Source of the DNA: Begonia masoniana
Taxonomy: Eukaryota > Streptophyta > Magnoliopsida > Cucurbitales > Begoniaceae
Length of the DNA stretch: 64,000 nucleotides
NCBI GenBank assembly: GCA_022432975.1
Contig: CM039508.1
Location: 28,585,008-28,649,007 of the forward strand
Reading direction: 5' to 3'
Positions 23,971 through 35,540 of this stretch are shown here, piece after piece; the stretch's first letter is position 1, and each line of letters starts with the position of its first letter. The notes beneath the pieces are model-generated. The model worked only from the letters and a program-made list of their open reading frames with translations, made no database searches and was not told where the DNA came from. The position numbers were made by a program, and so were the translations under genes.

Positions 23971-24436
23971 CTGCCATCTGGCAGTAGCAGTTTAATTTTA
24001 CTGTATATTTTTCTGTATTCTAGAATCCTCGACACTCTGCTATAAAGCTATGTGTGTAATATATTGCATTTTACCATTACGAATTGTAGATGTATTTTTT
24101 TCTAACTGTACTCATGTATTTACATGACTCAAAATTAATGATTTCATAATCTTAAAATATAGAATACATCGAATATAAATCCTCACTAAGCCATGCTTTA
24201 GAAGAATTCCAAATTTCAAGTTTGGCTTAGACTTCGTTATTTAAATTTATGTCTCTTCTTGCATGCAATTGCAACTCCCATGAAGGCGTGTATTTACTCT
24301 AGTTCCAAGATCAATACCTACATTTAGTAAGAATTTCAGACCACTGCCAACTGTAGCTTCATTAATTGGGCATTATCTTTTTGGAGTAAAAATGAATTTT
24401 GATTCGAGACAGGTGATGCCAAGTTGGCGATGGATT

Positions 24437-27400
24437 TCAGCAATGGGTGCTACTGCCGCTGCATAGGAGCTTTTGTTGATGCTTTTGTGATTGTACGTGG
24501 CATGATCTTGCTTTGTCCCTCAGCTCTTGAAACGCCCTCATTGTTTCCACATCAAACCCACCAGCAAACTGCGATTAAACAATCAATTTTCAAGAAAAAA
24601 ATGTAGTGATTAGACTTCTTTTCTTCTCTCAAGCTCACCTGATGTACTCGAAAGGCAAATCGGACTCCTCGGATTATGAGTTGTCCTTCTTCGGGGCCGC
24701 CACCTCTGCCTGTTTCAAGCTCTGCAGATACTCTCCTCATGTACTTCAGTGCTAACTTTACAGACGCAAGCTTGATCTGTCACAAGAATGGAGAGAACTA
24801 TAATTATAAGATCGATAAGCATTCTGTTAAGCGTATAATTCGACCAACGCTTAGTATAGGTTCTTCAAATTTTGTGGGTTGCATAGCTATAGAAATTAAT
24901 ACATTTATGTCTCTCCTAGAAATTGGTTAGCTGCTTCCCATTTCGTTCTAAGATTCCTCCCATTTGTAGGTCATTTATGGCATGGAAGAAGGTATTGAAG
25001 AAGGATTTGAAGGAATGGATGATGATCTTAAGCACGCTATTGCCGGTACAGTTTAGTACACTCTAATGTGTCCGATTTAATAACACATAATACAACAAAA
25101 GATGCACGAATGAAAGATAACTGATTACACACATGCCTCGTGCAACTAAACTAAAAATAAAATCCAAATTTGTGTTTTGAAAAGCAGAGGAGAATCAGAT
25201 TCTCCTCTTCCCCAAAATCCAAAATAAAGAACGAAGAAATGCCATCAGATGAATTTGGGAACCCCCCTGTGGCCCTGTGGGCGTGCAGAATTAGGGTAGG
25301 AAAACTAAAAGCTAAAGCCACATCATTCTTTGTCTTCATCGAAAACCTATATTTACATTGTTATATTACATTATTTGGAAGACTGTGTCAGAGCAATGTC
25401 CTTGCCTGTCTCAGCGTCTGTCTGAGCTAGGATCCATTGCCGGGACCATTTGAGAACTTAGTTCAAATCTCAATAAAAAAACAAGCCAAAAGGCATTATT
25501 CAATAAAGGGTGTTTCCTATTTCCTCTGTTTCTCAGAGTTATGCTACACAAATTCAAAAATATTTAAATAGTGTAGTTACCTGGCTTATAATTCCACTGT
25601 CAAGCATCCAATCCATCGGAATCTTAAACCCTGTGTATCTCTTGGTGGCAGATTCCCTCAGCCGGGACACATTGTAGACGCTGTGCTCTAGCCTGATTTC
25701 GAATGGGAAAAAAAAACTGGTTTGTGAGAGAATGTCGAGGCAGGCTGGGAAACTTCGACTTTTACGCATTGACTATTTAACTTCTCTACAAATTCTCTCT
25801 GTTTTGACTTAAAAATCGTACTTTTCGAGCAAGGCTTGCATTTTTTTGAGAGCTAGACTGCAAGGCTGTCGAGCATTGTCCCGGTATAAGGAAGCTTCAG
25901 ATTCGAGCTTCTTCAAATCGCAATACCCAAAAGCAGCCTCACGCAGAGCGTCGGCCTTCTGCTCTGGCCAATCGAAGTGTTTAAGCACAGCTCTTTCGTC
26001 AACCTTCCGCCAAAAGCAAAATTGAAATTTACTACGAAAATTAGACAACCCACGAACACCCATCATGAGAAATCATAATTGAAAACCAAAAATACCAAGT
26101 AAGAGAGTTCATCGTCCAGCCACTTGACAAAAGGAACAACGTCTTCAATGTCTGTAAATGAGGTTCCCTCAACCTCTTGGATAAGAGATCTTATGAATTC
26201 TCCTTGAGTTTCGACGTCCGTTTTTATCTGCACAAGAATTGATGAATGCTTACATTGTTTAGTGGAAAAGAATGAGAAATTGAAATTGAAATCCAAGGAA
26301 AAGTTGAGGGGCGGTGAGGAAGAGGACGATAGGATTAGTCAAATGGCATCATTGACTTAAAAGCCAAGCTAGTGGCCGCATCGTAAACACAGAGAGAACC
26401 CTGACTTGGGTCACTTACGGCGAGCAAGTAAGAAGATCTGTTTTCGATCTCGCCGATCATATCACGGGTATTGCTGCTCGCAGGAACGTCGGTGATTCCA
26501 GAACCGGATTCCCGCCGGGCGTCTCTTCGCATGAGCGAATGGTAAAACTCCACAACTTCCGGTACTCGCCGTACCGTGGCCAGCAGTGTCCTTTTTCCCT
26601 TTGGCGGCGGCGGAGGCGGTGGTGGTGCAGACGTTTTCGGTAGTGGAGGTGGAGGTGGGGCTGCCTTCAATGGCGCTGGAGGCGGTGGTGGCGGCGGAAT
26701 CATTTGCTCTGTGGAAGCGGAAGAGCCAATTGAGGACGAAGACGAAGCCGAGGACGAGTAAGAGGACGGTTTAGGAGGAGGTTTGGGAACCCTTGGAGGG
26801 CGAGATCTGAGACTAGAAACAGCAGTTTCTGCAAGCTCTTCCGAGTTAGACCGAGAAAGTCTCTGTCTCTCCGCCTCTTCTTCTTCCCCCTTTCGTGTCT
26901 CTGAAATAACGTCAAATTTCATCTGGTTCTCTTGATTCACAACAATGGCTGAACTCTTCGTCACTCTCTGCAAATTCTTTATCAGATTCGACCTTACGGA
27001 TACCTCTATCAATCCCTGAATCCTCTGGGACGATGATAAGTTCTCGTTCTTCGAAATCATCTCCTCTCTGCTCCGTTCCGCCGCCATCTTCTTCAGCTCT
27101 GCAAGTTCACCTTCCATTGATCTTATCCTTTCTTGACTCACCTTCCTTTCTTCGTCAATCTTCATCTTCAACTCCTCCATCTTATCTTTCATCCCCCGAT
27201 TCTCAACTTCCAGACCATGGATTTTGACACAAGCTCTCTCAATTTTTGCGTCTTTTACAGCGATTTCTCTTTCGAGAATTGGGACGATGGATACGGATTC
27301 TTTCAAGTGCTTGTGCTCGAGAAGCTCAGTTTTCAAACGGGACTCCCTGTCGCGAAGCTGCTTGACTAATTGGATGAGCTCGCCGACGTCCGGAGGTCGA

Positions 27401-27585
27401 GGCTGCACCTGAGCGGAGGAACGAGGAAAATAAATGCCGAAGGAGCGGGATAAACTAGCCTTTTGAGTGACCTTACTGGAGGTAGGCGGAGGGAATGGCG
27501 TTTTAGGCGGAGGCTCGGGCTTCTGATAATAATTAGTAGACGACCTCTGGAGTCCCATAGGGACCTTCACTTTTCCGGCCACCAT
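24437..27585 (-). CDS. IPGA1-like: IPGA1/CHUP1-family protein, six exons
   Basis: The exons are 27585-26419, 26227-26096, 26003-25822, 25692-25581, 24776-24639 and 24568-24437. All introns are GT-AG and phases agree, giving 620 residues. An upstream in-frame Met at 27603 would add six residues. I prefer [11 protein letters not shown] because it matches my recollection of the family start. Features in order: basic N-terminus, coiled coil (about 65-165), Ser-rich stretch, polyproline tracts (about 296-328), then the conserved C-terminal domain from [18 protein letters not shown] (about 338). That domain runs through [19 protein letters not shown] and RVSAELE to [13 protein letters not shown]. 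From family knowledge, relatives link to the cytoskeleton: IPGA1 is microtubule-associated in petal and pavement cells, and CHUP1 binds actin for chloroplast positioning. The tail ends in a short non-conserved SGSSTHC. I see no stops or shifts, so the gene looks functional. Confidence 0.9.
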
Positions 27586-27830
27586 TGATAGTTTCAAACT
27601 CAAAAAGTATGATCCTGCAGATTGGAGCTTCTGCAGTCCTCAAGTTTTCAATCTACAATGGGGTTTGTTTGTTTGTTTGTTTGCTGAGGGCACGGAGATG
27701 TCCTTGTCTGTGAGTATGGCGATGGGAATAGTGAAGTCTCCCTGGTCCAACGCGGGGAGAATCAGCTGGCCAGAATCTTCAGAATTCTAGAGAGAGAAAC
27801 AGAGGGCAAAAGAGATGATTAAAAATGGGA
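27586..27830 (-). promoter_or_regulatory. 5' leader and proximal promoter of the IPGA1-like gene
   Basis: Upstream of the start, on the minus strand, is pyrimidine-rich sequence (CTCTGTTTCTCTCTC near 27790), typical of plant 5' leaders. A GTTT tetranucleotide run sits near 27665-27682. I see no clear TATA box at a fixed distance, so the promoter limits are a guess. Confidence 0.35.
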
Positions 27831-28536
27831 GGACGAGACATGGCTACTTTATGTTACATTTATGCCATGGTCATACTCTAACTAATTAAATCGAAAGATG
27901 AATGAATTTGATGTATTTTTCCTGATGTCGACTCTTAATCTTTCAATCTCCCTCTCGTTTGATGACGAATTCAGAGAAAAACGAGATATTGTGACATAGT
28001 CTTAACTTAGTATCTTTGATTCTTGTAGTTGTTTGTTGCAAGCATTACACTTTGATCTTTTTAATAATTATTAGTCAAGAAAAAATAAAAGATCTTGTAG
28101 AGCAACCCAACTTAAATCTAAAATAAGAAAAATTAACGTAAATAACAAGAGAAATTGAAGACTTCATTTGTTGAAGTTGACAGTGGATACAAATAAGAGA
28201 TATTTTGCGTTTTTTTTTTATCCATTTTGGCTATGTATAGGGAATAAAGGGGAATCTCATCAACTTGTTGCCATCTAAGATAATAATCTCATAAATGGTG
28301 TTTTTTACTTTATGACACCAAAAATAAAAGAAGTCTTTCATTTGTAAGACTATGACAAAACTTGCTCCTTTTGAGTGTGAAGGTATTTTAAATTTTAATT
28401 TGATTAGCAAGTCTGTATTTGTACATATACACACATATACATACACACACAAACACATGACATACACACCAAGCATACAATACATACATATACATATATA
28501 AATATATATATATATGTGTGTGTGTGTGTATCATAT
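27831..28536. other. Intergenic AT-rich DNA with a CA/TA microsatellite
   Basis: No gene is seen. An imperfect ACAC/ATAT/TGTG simple repeat covers about 28424-28532. Small frames across it are repeat translations only. Confidence 0.6.
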
Positions 28537-29537
28537 TTTATTATTTCTATGTATAAAAAGGGAATGCTGTTGGAAAGAAGAAATACATTAGGTTTAGGTT
28601 TATACATGTTTCTTTGAAATGGGTAGGGATAACTTTAATCAAAACCACATCTCAGAGCGAGAGAGGATGGAAATAGTGGACATGGGAGGCAACCAGAGCT
28701 GGGTTTGATTGGATTAGTGAAGGTTGAAAGGCGTGCAACACAGAGAGAGAGAGAGAGAGAGAAGCAAAGCGAATGAACAAATGAGAGGTGGTCCTAAAAA
28801 AAACCCTATCCCTTGAGGGAAATGGTTGTGGCCGGAGAGCTGGTATTGAGGAAAAGCCAACGAAGCAAGCAGGTGAAGAACGATCATCTTTTTGTGCTTC
28901 ACAGACTTTTTGGTTAAGGTTTATGTCACTTCTGTAGCAAAAATGGCAACTTTTGGAGATAATTAAACAAGTTCCACGTGGCAGGATTGCGACATTCACA
29001 CTATTGCTCAATGATAATGACACTTGAATCTGTCCTTCATCTTCTTTGTTGTATCTCTTTAACGTACATTAAGCTACACATTCATGGGTTGACGCGTGAA
29101 GGATCAGATTAAATCCTCACATTTCATTCACTCTCAATCTTACGTGTTGTATAATTAAAATTTCACTCATACGCTATTTTAACTTTGATTGTTTGTAAAA
29201 TAATGTTGCATTATACTATTGGACCATAGAGTTATGAAAAGTGGTGACCCTTGGTCTCGTGGGCTATATCAAACATTCTTTTTGCAGGGCGGACCCAATT
29301 CACTTGTTTTATAGACAAGCGAGTGACCTCCGTTGGGAGAGAATATCAAATCGGAAAACAGAATTCTTTCATAACATTACAGATCGGGATTTTCAATGCA
29401 CGTATATTTGATACACGTCAAAGGTCATTGAGGATAAGTCAGAATGAAACTCGTTTTTTGTAGATTTCATTCATATTTCAACTCTTGATTGAAAATCCAA
29501 TATTTAGAAAAAAAAACTTGAAATTGATGGATAAAAT
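28537..29537. repeat. Direct duplication, copy 1 (about 1 kb, unknown)
   Basis: This segment starts near a TATAAAAAGGG box and includes a GA run (about 28741-28762). It is repeated at 34165-35540 with high similarity. It includes a short plus-strand frame (PLREMVVAGELVLRK) and a TTTTTGCAGGG stretch like a splice acceptor. I do not recognise the sequence. The TATA-like box near one edge would fit a promoter or LTR-like unit, but no primer site or TG...CA ends were found. Bases 29538-29697 after it show nothing. Confidence 0.6.
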
Positions 29538-29697
29538 GAAGGTTTTATTTATTTATTTATTAAACATGAAGTTTGGGTTTAAAAAAAAAAAAACCTTAAA
29601 GTTTATTATTCATCGGTTCAAATCTCGAACTTTCAAAAATAAGCAATTTAAACCTTTTAATCCGGACACACGGAGTGGTCTCCAGGTGGAGGTAGGT

Positions 29698-31737
29698 TGT
29701 TAGTGATTTTCTACACCCTAACACAAGTGCATGTGTCGCTAAAGAAGTAATAAAGTAAGTAAAAGTCGATCCCACGAGAATATTCTTAATCCAAGTAATT
29801 TTTGCTATAAATTTCTATAAATAAAGGTGGAAATAGTGAAATTAAATAAATGAGAATAAAATAAGGTAATGAATGATAAACTAAAATTACTCAAAATTGA
29901 ATAAGACTAAAAATGAAAATGAATTAAAAAGGTAAATATGGGAAAAACCTTGGTTAGGGTTAATTTCCTCTTTACATGCAATTATTACTGATGTTACAAC
30001 ATTAATCTTAAACAGCAAGAATAAAAATATTTGTAGGTTTCTGTCGAATTCCCTATGTAAATTCAATTTAGAATTTTTCTCGACTTTGAAAGAAGGTAAC
30101 TAACATTGAATTTTTATAAACCTCATTCTTAATGCCAATTGAATTAACGTTAACTACTTTGTAACATATTAATCAAATTACTCAATCGTGCATCTTAACA
30201 TTTATATTTATCCGTCGATATAATATAAACATGAAACATCAAACTATCTGTCGATATGAATTGAATTAGACAAGGAATATCACGAAAGATTGTTCCAAGC
30301 AAAAATGTATTATCAATGCTACAGTATTAGTCACAGAACAGTAAGAATTCATATATTTCTAGGGTTCCGTCGAATTGCCTAGATAAATTCATTTCAGAAA
30401 TTTTCTTTTCGATTTTTGAAAAGACAAAAACTTAATCTGAATTTTCTTGTAAACAGATTCTTAATGCCAAATAAATTAATGTTAGCTACTTTGCAATAAT
30501 TTTAATTTATTTAATTACTCATGCATCTTAAATTCCTAGTTACCTGTCAATACAATAGGAACATGTGAATTTAAATCTGCTTATCGACACAATTTAATTT
30601 ATGCAATAAAAACCATGAGTAATTGTTTAGTGAAAAATACTAAGCATTCATAGATCAGAATAAAAACATGTATATAGTACTTTCTCTCCTAAACAAGAAA
30701 AAAGAAACTAGCCTAAAATCATAATAAAATAAAAATAATAAAAATAAAAGAAGAAAAAGAAGAAGAAGAAGAAGAATCTGTAGATGTCTCTGCCGCTGAC
30801 TCCGAGCTCCCCCCGTAGCAGTGTAAAAGATGTGTATAAATATCCTCTCTCTTTGAGGGAATTAAATCTCTCTTTTCTCGTTCTCTCTCCTCTAGAATTC
30901 CCTTGATCAATGACTCATTATTATGACAGAATCTTTTTGATTTTCTCTTTCTTTTGTCGAACGATTTCATTTTTCGTCCACACTCCCAGTAATCCATTCT
31001 GCCAGTTGTCCATTCTTTCTAGTCGTCCACGCTTTTTTGTCTTTTAGTGACTTTTTGTCTTTCTGTTTTTTCCAATCGTCCACGCTTTCCATCGTCCACG
31101 CTTTCTATTTTTCCCAGCTTTCCAGTCGTCCGCGCTTTTTTGTCTTTTAGTAACTTTTTGTCTTTTAGTTTCTGACACTTCTCCATGTTGTACCAGTTGT
31201 CCATTTCCCAAAGTCGTCCACACTCCCAGTCGTCCAAACTCTCAGTCTGCTCAGTCGTCCACGCTTTTTTGTCTTTTAGTAACTTTTTGTCTTTCTGTTT
31301 TTCCCAGTCGTCCACGCTTTCCATCGTCCACGCTTTCTATCGTCCATTTTCTCTGTCGTCCACAGTTGACCGTACTTTTCTCTGTCGTCCACACTGCTCA
31401 GTCGTCCACGCTTTCTATTCCTTTATTTATGGAAAAAGTTGCTTTATTTTCTTTTTCTTCCAGATTTTGGTAACCTTCATTGATTTTCTATTAAAACACC
31501 GAAATCCTATTTTTGCATTTTCCAACTAATAACTCTGCATTCAAAATATAAAATTCGAATTAATGTTGAAAATTTGCTTTTAATAGAAAATATGCATAAA
31601 ATATATTAAATTTAATCACGGGGCTGATCATGTAGCAATTATAGTAAATTCTTCTAATTTTTTCTAAAATTCACTCAAATCATACAAGTTAAATTACATA
31701 AAAATAGTATAAAATAACTCTAAATTTAGAGTTATCA
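29698..31737 (-). repeat. Solo Athila-like LTR (H)
   Basis: Plus coordinates begin TGTTAGTG and end GAGTTATCA, like the LTRs of elements B and E. It shares the conserved stretches GTCGATCCCACGAG and AAGTAATAAAGT near its start. An internal segment (about 30030-30240) is loosely repeated at about 30350-30600. There is no internal coding region on either side and no clear 5-bp duplication, so it is a solo or truncated LTR. Confidence 0.65.
31010..31415. repeat. Imperfect CGTCCACGCTTT repeat array in LTR H
   Basis: At least twelve copies of CGTCCAC, often as AGTCGTCCACGCTTT, are spaced irregularly by T-rich linkers such as GTCTTTTAGT. It is an LTR-internal short repeat. The small frames across it have no protein meaning. 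Confidence 0.75.
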
Positions 31738-31930
31738 CCGGCCGGTTCAGTTGGACAGACCGACCTCATATTTTAAGTGAAAAAGGGCAAAAAAAATTGA
31801 GTGGAGGCCGGCCGGTTCAACTAAACCAGTCAGCCTCCACTCTTAAACTAGCAAAACCCGTGACAAAGTCACGGGTTTTATTTGTTTCCTTGGAGGCCGG
31901 CGGTTTCAATTGAACTGGCCGGCCTCCGTC
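31738..31930. repeat. Cluster of three palindromes
   Basis: Three inverted repeats follow each other: GTGGAGGC...GCCTCCAC (31801-31840), a perfect 12-base stem AAAACCCGTGAC with a 3-base loop (31853-31879), and GGAGGCCGGC...GCCGGCCTCC (31892-31927). A CTATTTAAA box follows at about 31934. They lie upstream of the MULE fragment and may belong to that element's terminal region. Confidence 0.7.
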
Positions 31931-32726
31931 TCCCTATTTAAACCCGCCCTCCTTCAAATCACACTCAATCAATACTCTCTCAATTTTTTCCTTGCTTCGA
32001 CGATATTTCTCCGCGTTTAAGGCTAGCTATGAAGGTTTTTTTTTTTTTTTTTTTTTAAATTTAATCATTTACTTTAGGAAATTTAAAATAATAATGATAT
32101 TTTAATTTATTGTATTTGTTAATATTTTAATATTTTTCTTTATATAAGCGACGACTTTTTGCACTCTCCGGCTATATTTCTCCGCGTTCACTAACTTGGT
32201 ATAAAGTATATGTTTTTATTACAGTTTTATCTATCATACTGTAATTAATTAAATCCTATCTGTTATTGGTTCTCGTACTGCTTATTAAGTAGTGTGATTA
32301 TACTATGTAAGTAAGTTCTGTCTAGGAGACTGGAATTTAAGTGGACCGTTAGTGACCCTCAGCTTTTCCTGGGAACTTATTTGGAAATGAAATTCTGTCT
32401 AAAGAGATTGTCAAGAGCAATCTTTCCTAGGAATTATCCTGATCAGTATTTTCAACAGTTTAAGTTTTTGATGTAATTAATTTTGTTTTAATTTTTTTAT
32501 ATTTTATTTCATTTTTATCAATTATATAATTATTATTTTTGTTTTTTTTTATTGTATTGATGTAAGAATATTATAATAAATTTCTATATATTAGTTATTT
32601 TTTTATTTTAATTAACTTATGATTTTTGTTATTATTACATTTTACACAAAAAAATTTGTTGTTTTACTTTATTAATTCATTTTAATATTTGTATATTTTA
32701 ACATTTTTCTCTATATTAGTAACAAC
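31931..32726. other. AT-rich leader-like DNA before the MULE fragment
   Basis: A TATTTAAA box near 31934 is followed by CT-rich sequence, a T run at 32038-32055 and AT-rich DNA with two similar GATATTTCTCCGCG segments (about 32000 and 32165). No coding is seen. It may be the 5' untranslated and intron region of the MULE. Confidence 0.45.
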
Positions 32727-33588
32727 GATGGATTTTGATTGAAGTAGATTGGTTGATTTAGACAAGAGATCAAATTGTGATGCCGAAATGGATTGGTATT
32801 CAGACGGCACGCCTGCATATGGTGATTTATGAGAATTAGATCACGCAGATAAAAATGAAGAATTATTTACGTATTCGACCTCAAAAACTCTAGATGATGA
32901 GCTTCGAACACCGGTCAGCTCGGATGACGAGGAGGTGAAAAGTAGACCTGTAAGAGAAAAAATCAGTATGAGTTTTTTTTTTAGGTAGAAAATATGCTTC
33001 TTTAGAAGAAATTAAAGAAGAAATATGCAAATATTTTTGGAAAATGGTTATGGTATAAAATTCACTAAAAGTGAAAAGAACCGACTGATGGCTGAGTGTG
33101 AAAATGGATGTGGGTGGAGACTGCATGCTTCGAGAATGCAAGAGGAGTGTACGTTTCAAATAAAGCGTTTGATCGACTCTCATAACTGTTCGAGGAAAGT
33201 TGAGAATCAATACACTTTAGCAAAATGGATGACAAAACATTACCTGGACAGGTTCAAAAGTCACCCTACTTGAGACATCTCTTCTATTATCGAGACAGTG
33301 AGGAAGGACTTCACTGTCGACATTTCACTCAGTCTTGCCACAAGAGCAAGAAGCATAGCTCGAATCCTCAATGAAGGGAAGTGCGACGAACAGTACGGGC
33401 AACTGTGGTCGTATGTAGCTGAAATATTCAGATCAAATCCGGGAAGCACAGTAAAAATTTTAATGTATTACACTTGGGGTTGTACTCAAGTGCAGTATGT
33501 AGATCTACACACTTCATTTGGGTACAACCCCATGACAGCTTTTTTTGGACCCAAAATCTTTCGTTTAAAGCCTCAAATTGACGTCTGA
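32727..33588 (+). pseudogene. MuDR/MULE transposase N-terminal fragment
   Basis: The readings are broken by stops and shifts. From 33025 one frame encodes a MULE-type N-terminal DNA-binding region (ECENGCGWRLHASRMQEE, then FQIKRL and HNCSRK). A segment from 33298 encodes VRKDFTVDISLSLATRAR and LWSYVAEIFRSNPGSTVKI, which matches the region just before the DDE domain. The catalytic DDE domain and SWIM zinc finger are absent. A foldback element begins about ten bases after the similarity ends and may mark the truncation. Confidence 0.8.
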
Positions 33589-33599
33589 AGAAGAAATGA

Positions 33600-33895
33600 G
33601 GATTTAATTTTTAAAAAAATACCAAATCATATTCAATTTATTTAAAATTTTTACCACATGTTCATCACATCATGGAAAGATAATGTAAAAAGTTTCGTGA
33701 TTTTATAACACTTGTGCGATATATTGTAATTTTAATGACATTATTTTATAAAAAAATTATATTAAATCATAACAATTTTAAAAAAATAACAAAACTTTTT
33801 ATATTATCTTCCTATGATGTGTTGAATATGTGGTAAAAATTTTAAGTAAATTGAATATGATTTGGTATTTTTTAAAATTATTTTAAAATTATGAA
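33600..33895. mobile_element. Foldback (inverted-repeat) element, about 300 bp
   Basis: The two halves are inverted copies of each other: the left arm has AAATACCAAATCATATTC and the right arm its complement. Both arms carry an ACCACATGTTCA-like block and an AAAGATAAT-like block. The same internal blocks occur in the larger foldback element at 56311-57155, so the two are probably related. Clear target duplications were not found. Confidence 0.7.
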
Positions 33896-33904
33896 GAATA
33901 ATTT

Positions 33905-34065
33905 TAGAGTGCGGGAGGTCGAATTACAGCATGCGGCCCCTCGAATTGGTGCGGCCTCCCGCATGTTGTATGTGGCCCCCCGAATTTCTTTGTAATTGCA
34001 CATTCGGGGGGCATGCAGGCCCCCAAATTACAATTCGGGGGGCATGAGGCCCCCGCCAGGGTTTA
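33905..34065. repeat. GC-rich inverted and direct repeats
   Basis: CCCCCCGAAT and its complement ATTCGGGGGG recur several times, including a stem at 33975-33985 pairing with 34002-34012. GGGGGGCATG appears twice. The GC content contrasts sharply with the AT-rich neighbours. Function is unknown. Confidence 0.6.
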
Positions 34066-34164
34066 TTTTGACAATTTTTAGAACTTTGAAGTTTTGACTG
34101 CGACGACTTTTAGTTCGAGGGTTTTTTTCGAGAATTACCCATACTTCATGGTTGTTTTTAGAGT

Positions 34165-35540
34165 TTACCCTTTATTATTTCTATGTATAAAAAGGGACTG
34201 CTATTGGAAAGAAGAAATACATTAGGTTTATACATGTTTCTTTGAAATGGGTAGGGATAACTTTAATCAAAACCACATCTCAGAGCGAGAGAAGATGGAA
34301 ATAGTGGACATGGGAGGCAACCAGAGCTGGGTTTGATTGGATTAGTGAAGGTTGAAAGGCGTGCAACAGAGAGAGAGAGTCAATGATAAGGACACTTCGA
34401 TCTGTCCTACATCTTCTTTGTTGTATCTCTTTAATATACATTAAGCTACATACATTTATATATGTCTAATTTCATTACAGATTCATGGGTTGACACGTGA
34501 AGGGTCAGATTAAATCCTCACTTTTCATTCACAAGTGAAAACTCTCAATCTTACGTGTTGTATAATTAAAATTTCACTCATACGCTATTTTAACTTTGAT
34601 TGTTTGTAAAATAATGTTGGACCATAGAGTTACGAAAAGTGGTGACCCTTGGTCTCGTGGGCTATATCAAACATTCTTTTTGCAGGGCGGACCCAATTCA
34701 CTTGTTTTATAGACAAGCGAGTGACCTCCGTTGGGAGAGAATATCAAATCGGAAAATAGAATTCTTTCATAACATTACAGATCGGGAGTTCGGTGTCCTA
34801 AAAAAACCCTATCCCTTGAGGGAAATGGTTGTGGCCGGAGAGCTGGTATTGAGGAAAAGCCAACGAAGCAAGCAGGTGAAGAATGATCATCTTTTTGTGC
34901 TTCACTGACTTTTTGGTGGGCAACTTTTGGAGATAATTAAACAAGTTCCACGCGGCAGGATTACGACATTCACACTATTGCTCAATGATAATGACACTTC
35001 GATCTGTCCTACATCTTCTTTGTTGTATCTCTTTAATATACATTAAGCTACATACATTTATATATGTCTAATTTCATTACAGATTCATGGGTTGACACGT
35101 GAAGGGTCAGATTAAATCCTCACTTTTCATTCACAAGTGAAAACTCTCAATCTTACGTGTTGTATAATTAAAATTTCACTCATACGCTATTTTAACTTTG
35201 ATTGTTTGTAAAATAATGTTGGACCATAGAGTTACGAAAAGTGGTGACCCTTGGTCTCGTGGGCTATATCAAACATTCTTTTTGCAGGGCGGACCCAATT
35301 CACTTGTTTTATAGACAAGCGAGTGACCTCCGTTGGGAGAGAATATCAAATCGGAAAATAGAATTCTTTCATAACATTACAGATCGGGATTTTCAATGCA
35401 CGTATATTCGATACACGTGAAAGATCATTGAGGATAAGTCAGAATGAAACTCGTTTTTTGGAGATTTCATTCACATTTGAACTCTTGATTGAAAGTCCAA
35501 TATTTAGAACAAATACTTGAAATTGATGGATAAAATGAAT
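34165..35540. repeat. Direct duplication, copy 2, with internal 408-bp duplication
   Basis: This copy matches 28537-29537 but is longer. A 408-base block (34380-34787) is repeated at 34982-35389 with no difference that I could see. The first block sits where the GA run and a short coding-like stretch occur in copy 1. The order suggests local duplication after the 1-kb duplication. Confidence 0.65.

Noticed and set aside
26576..26774. Glycine-rich frames opposite exon 1 of the IPGA1-like gene
   Set aside because: They are antisense shadows of the polyproline-coding stretch.
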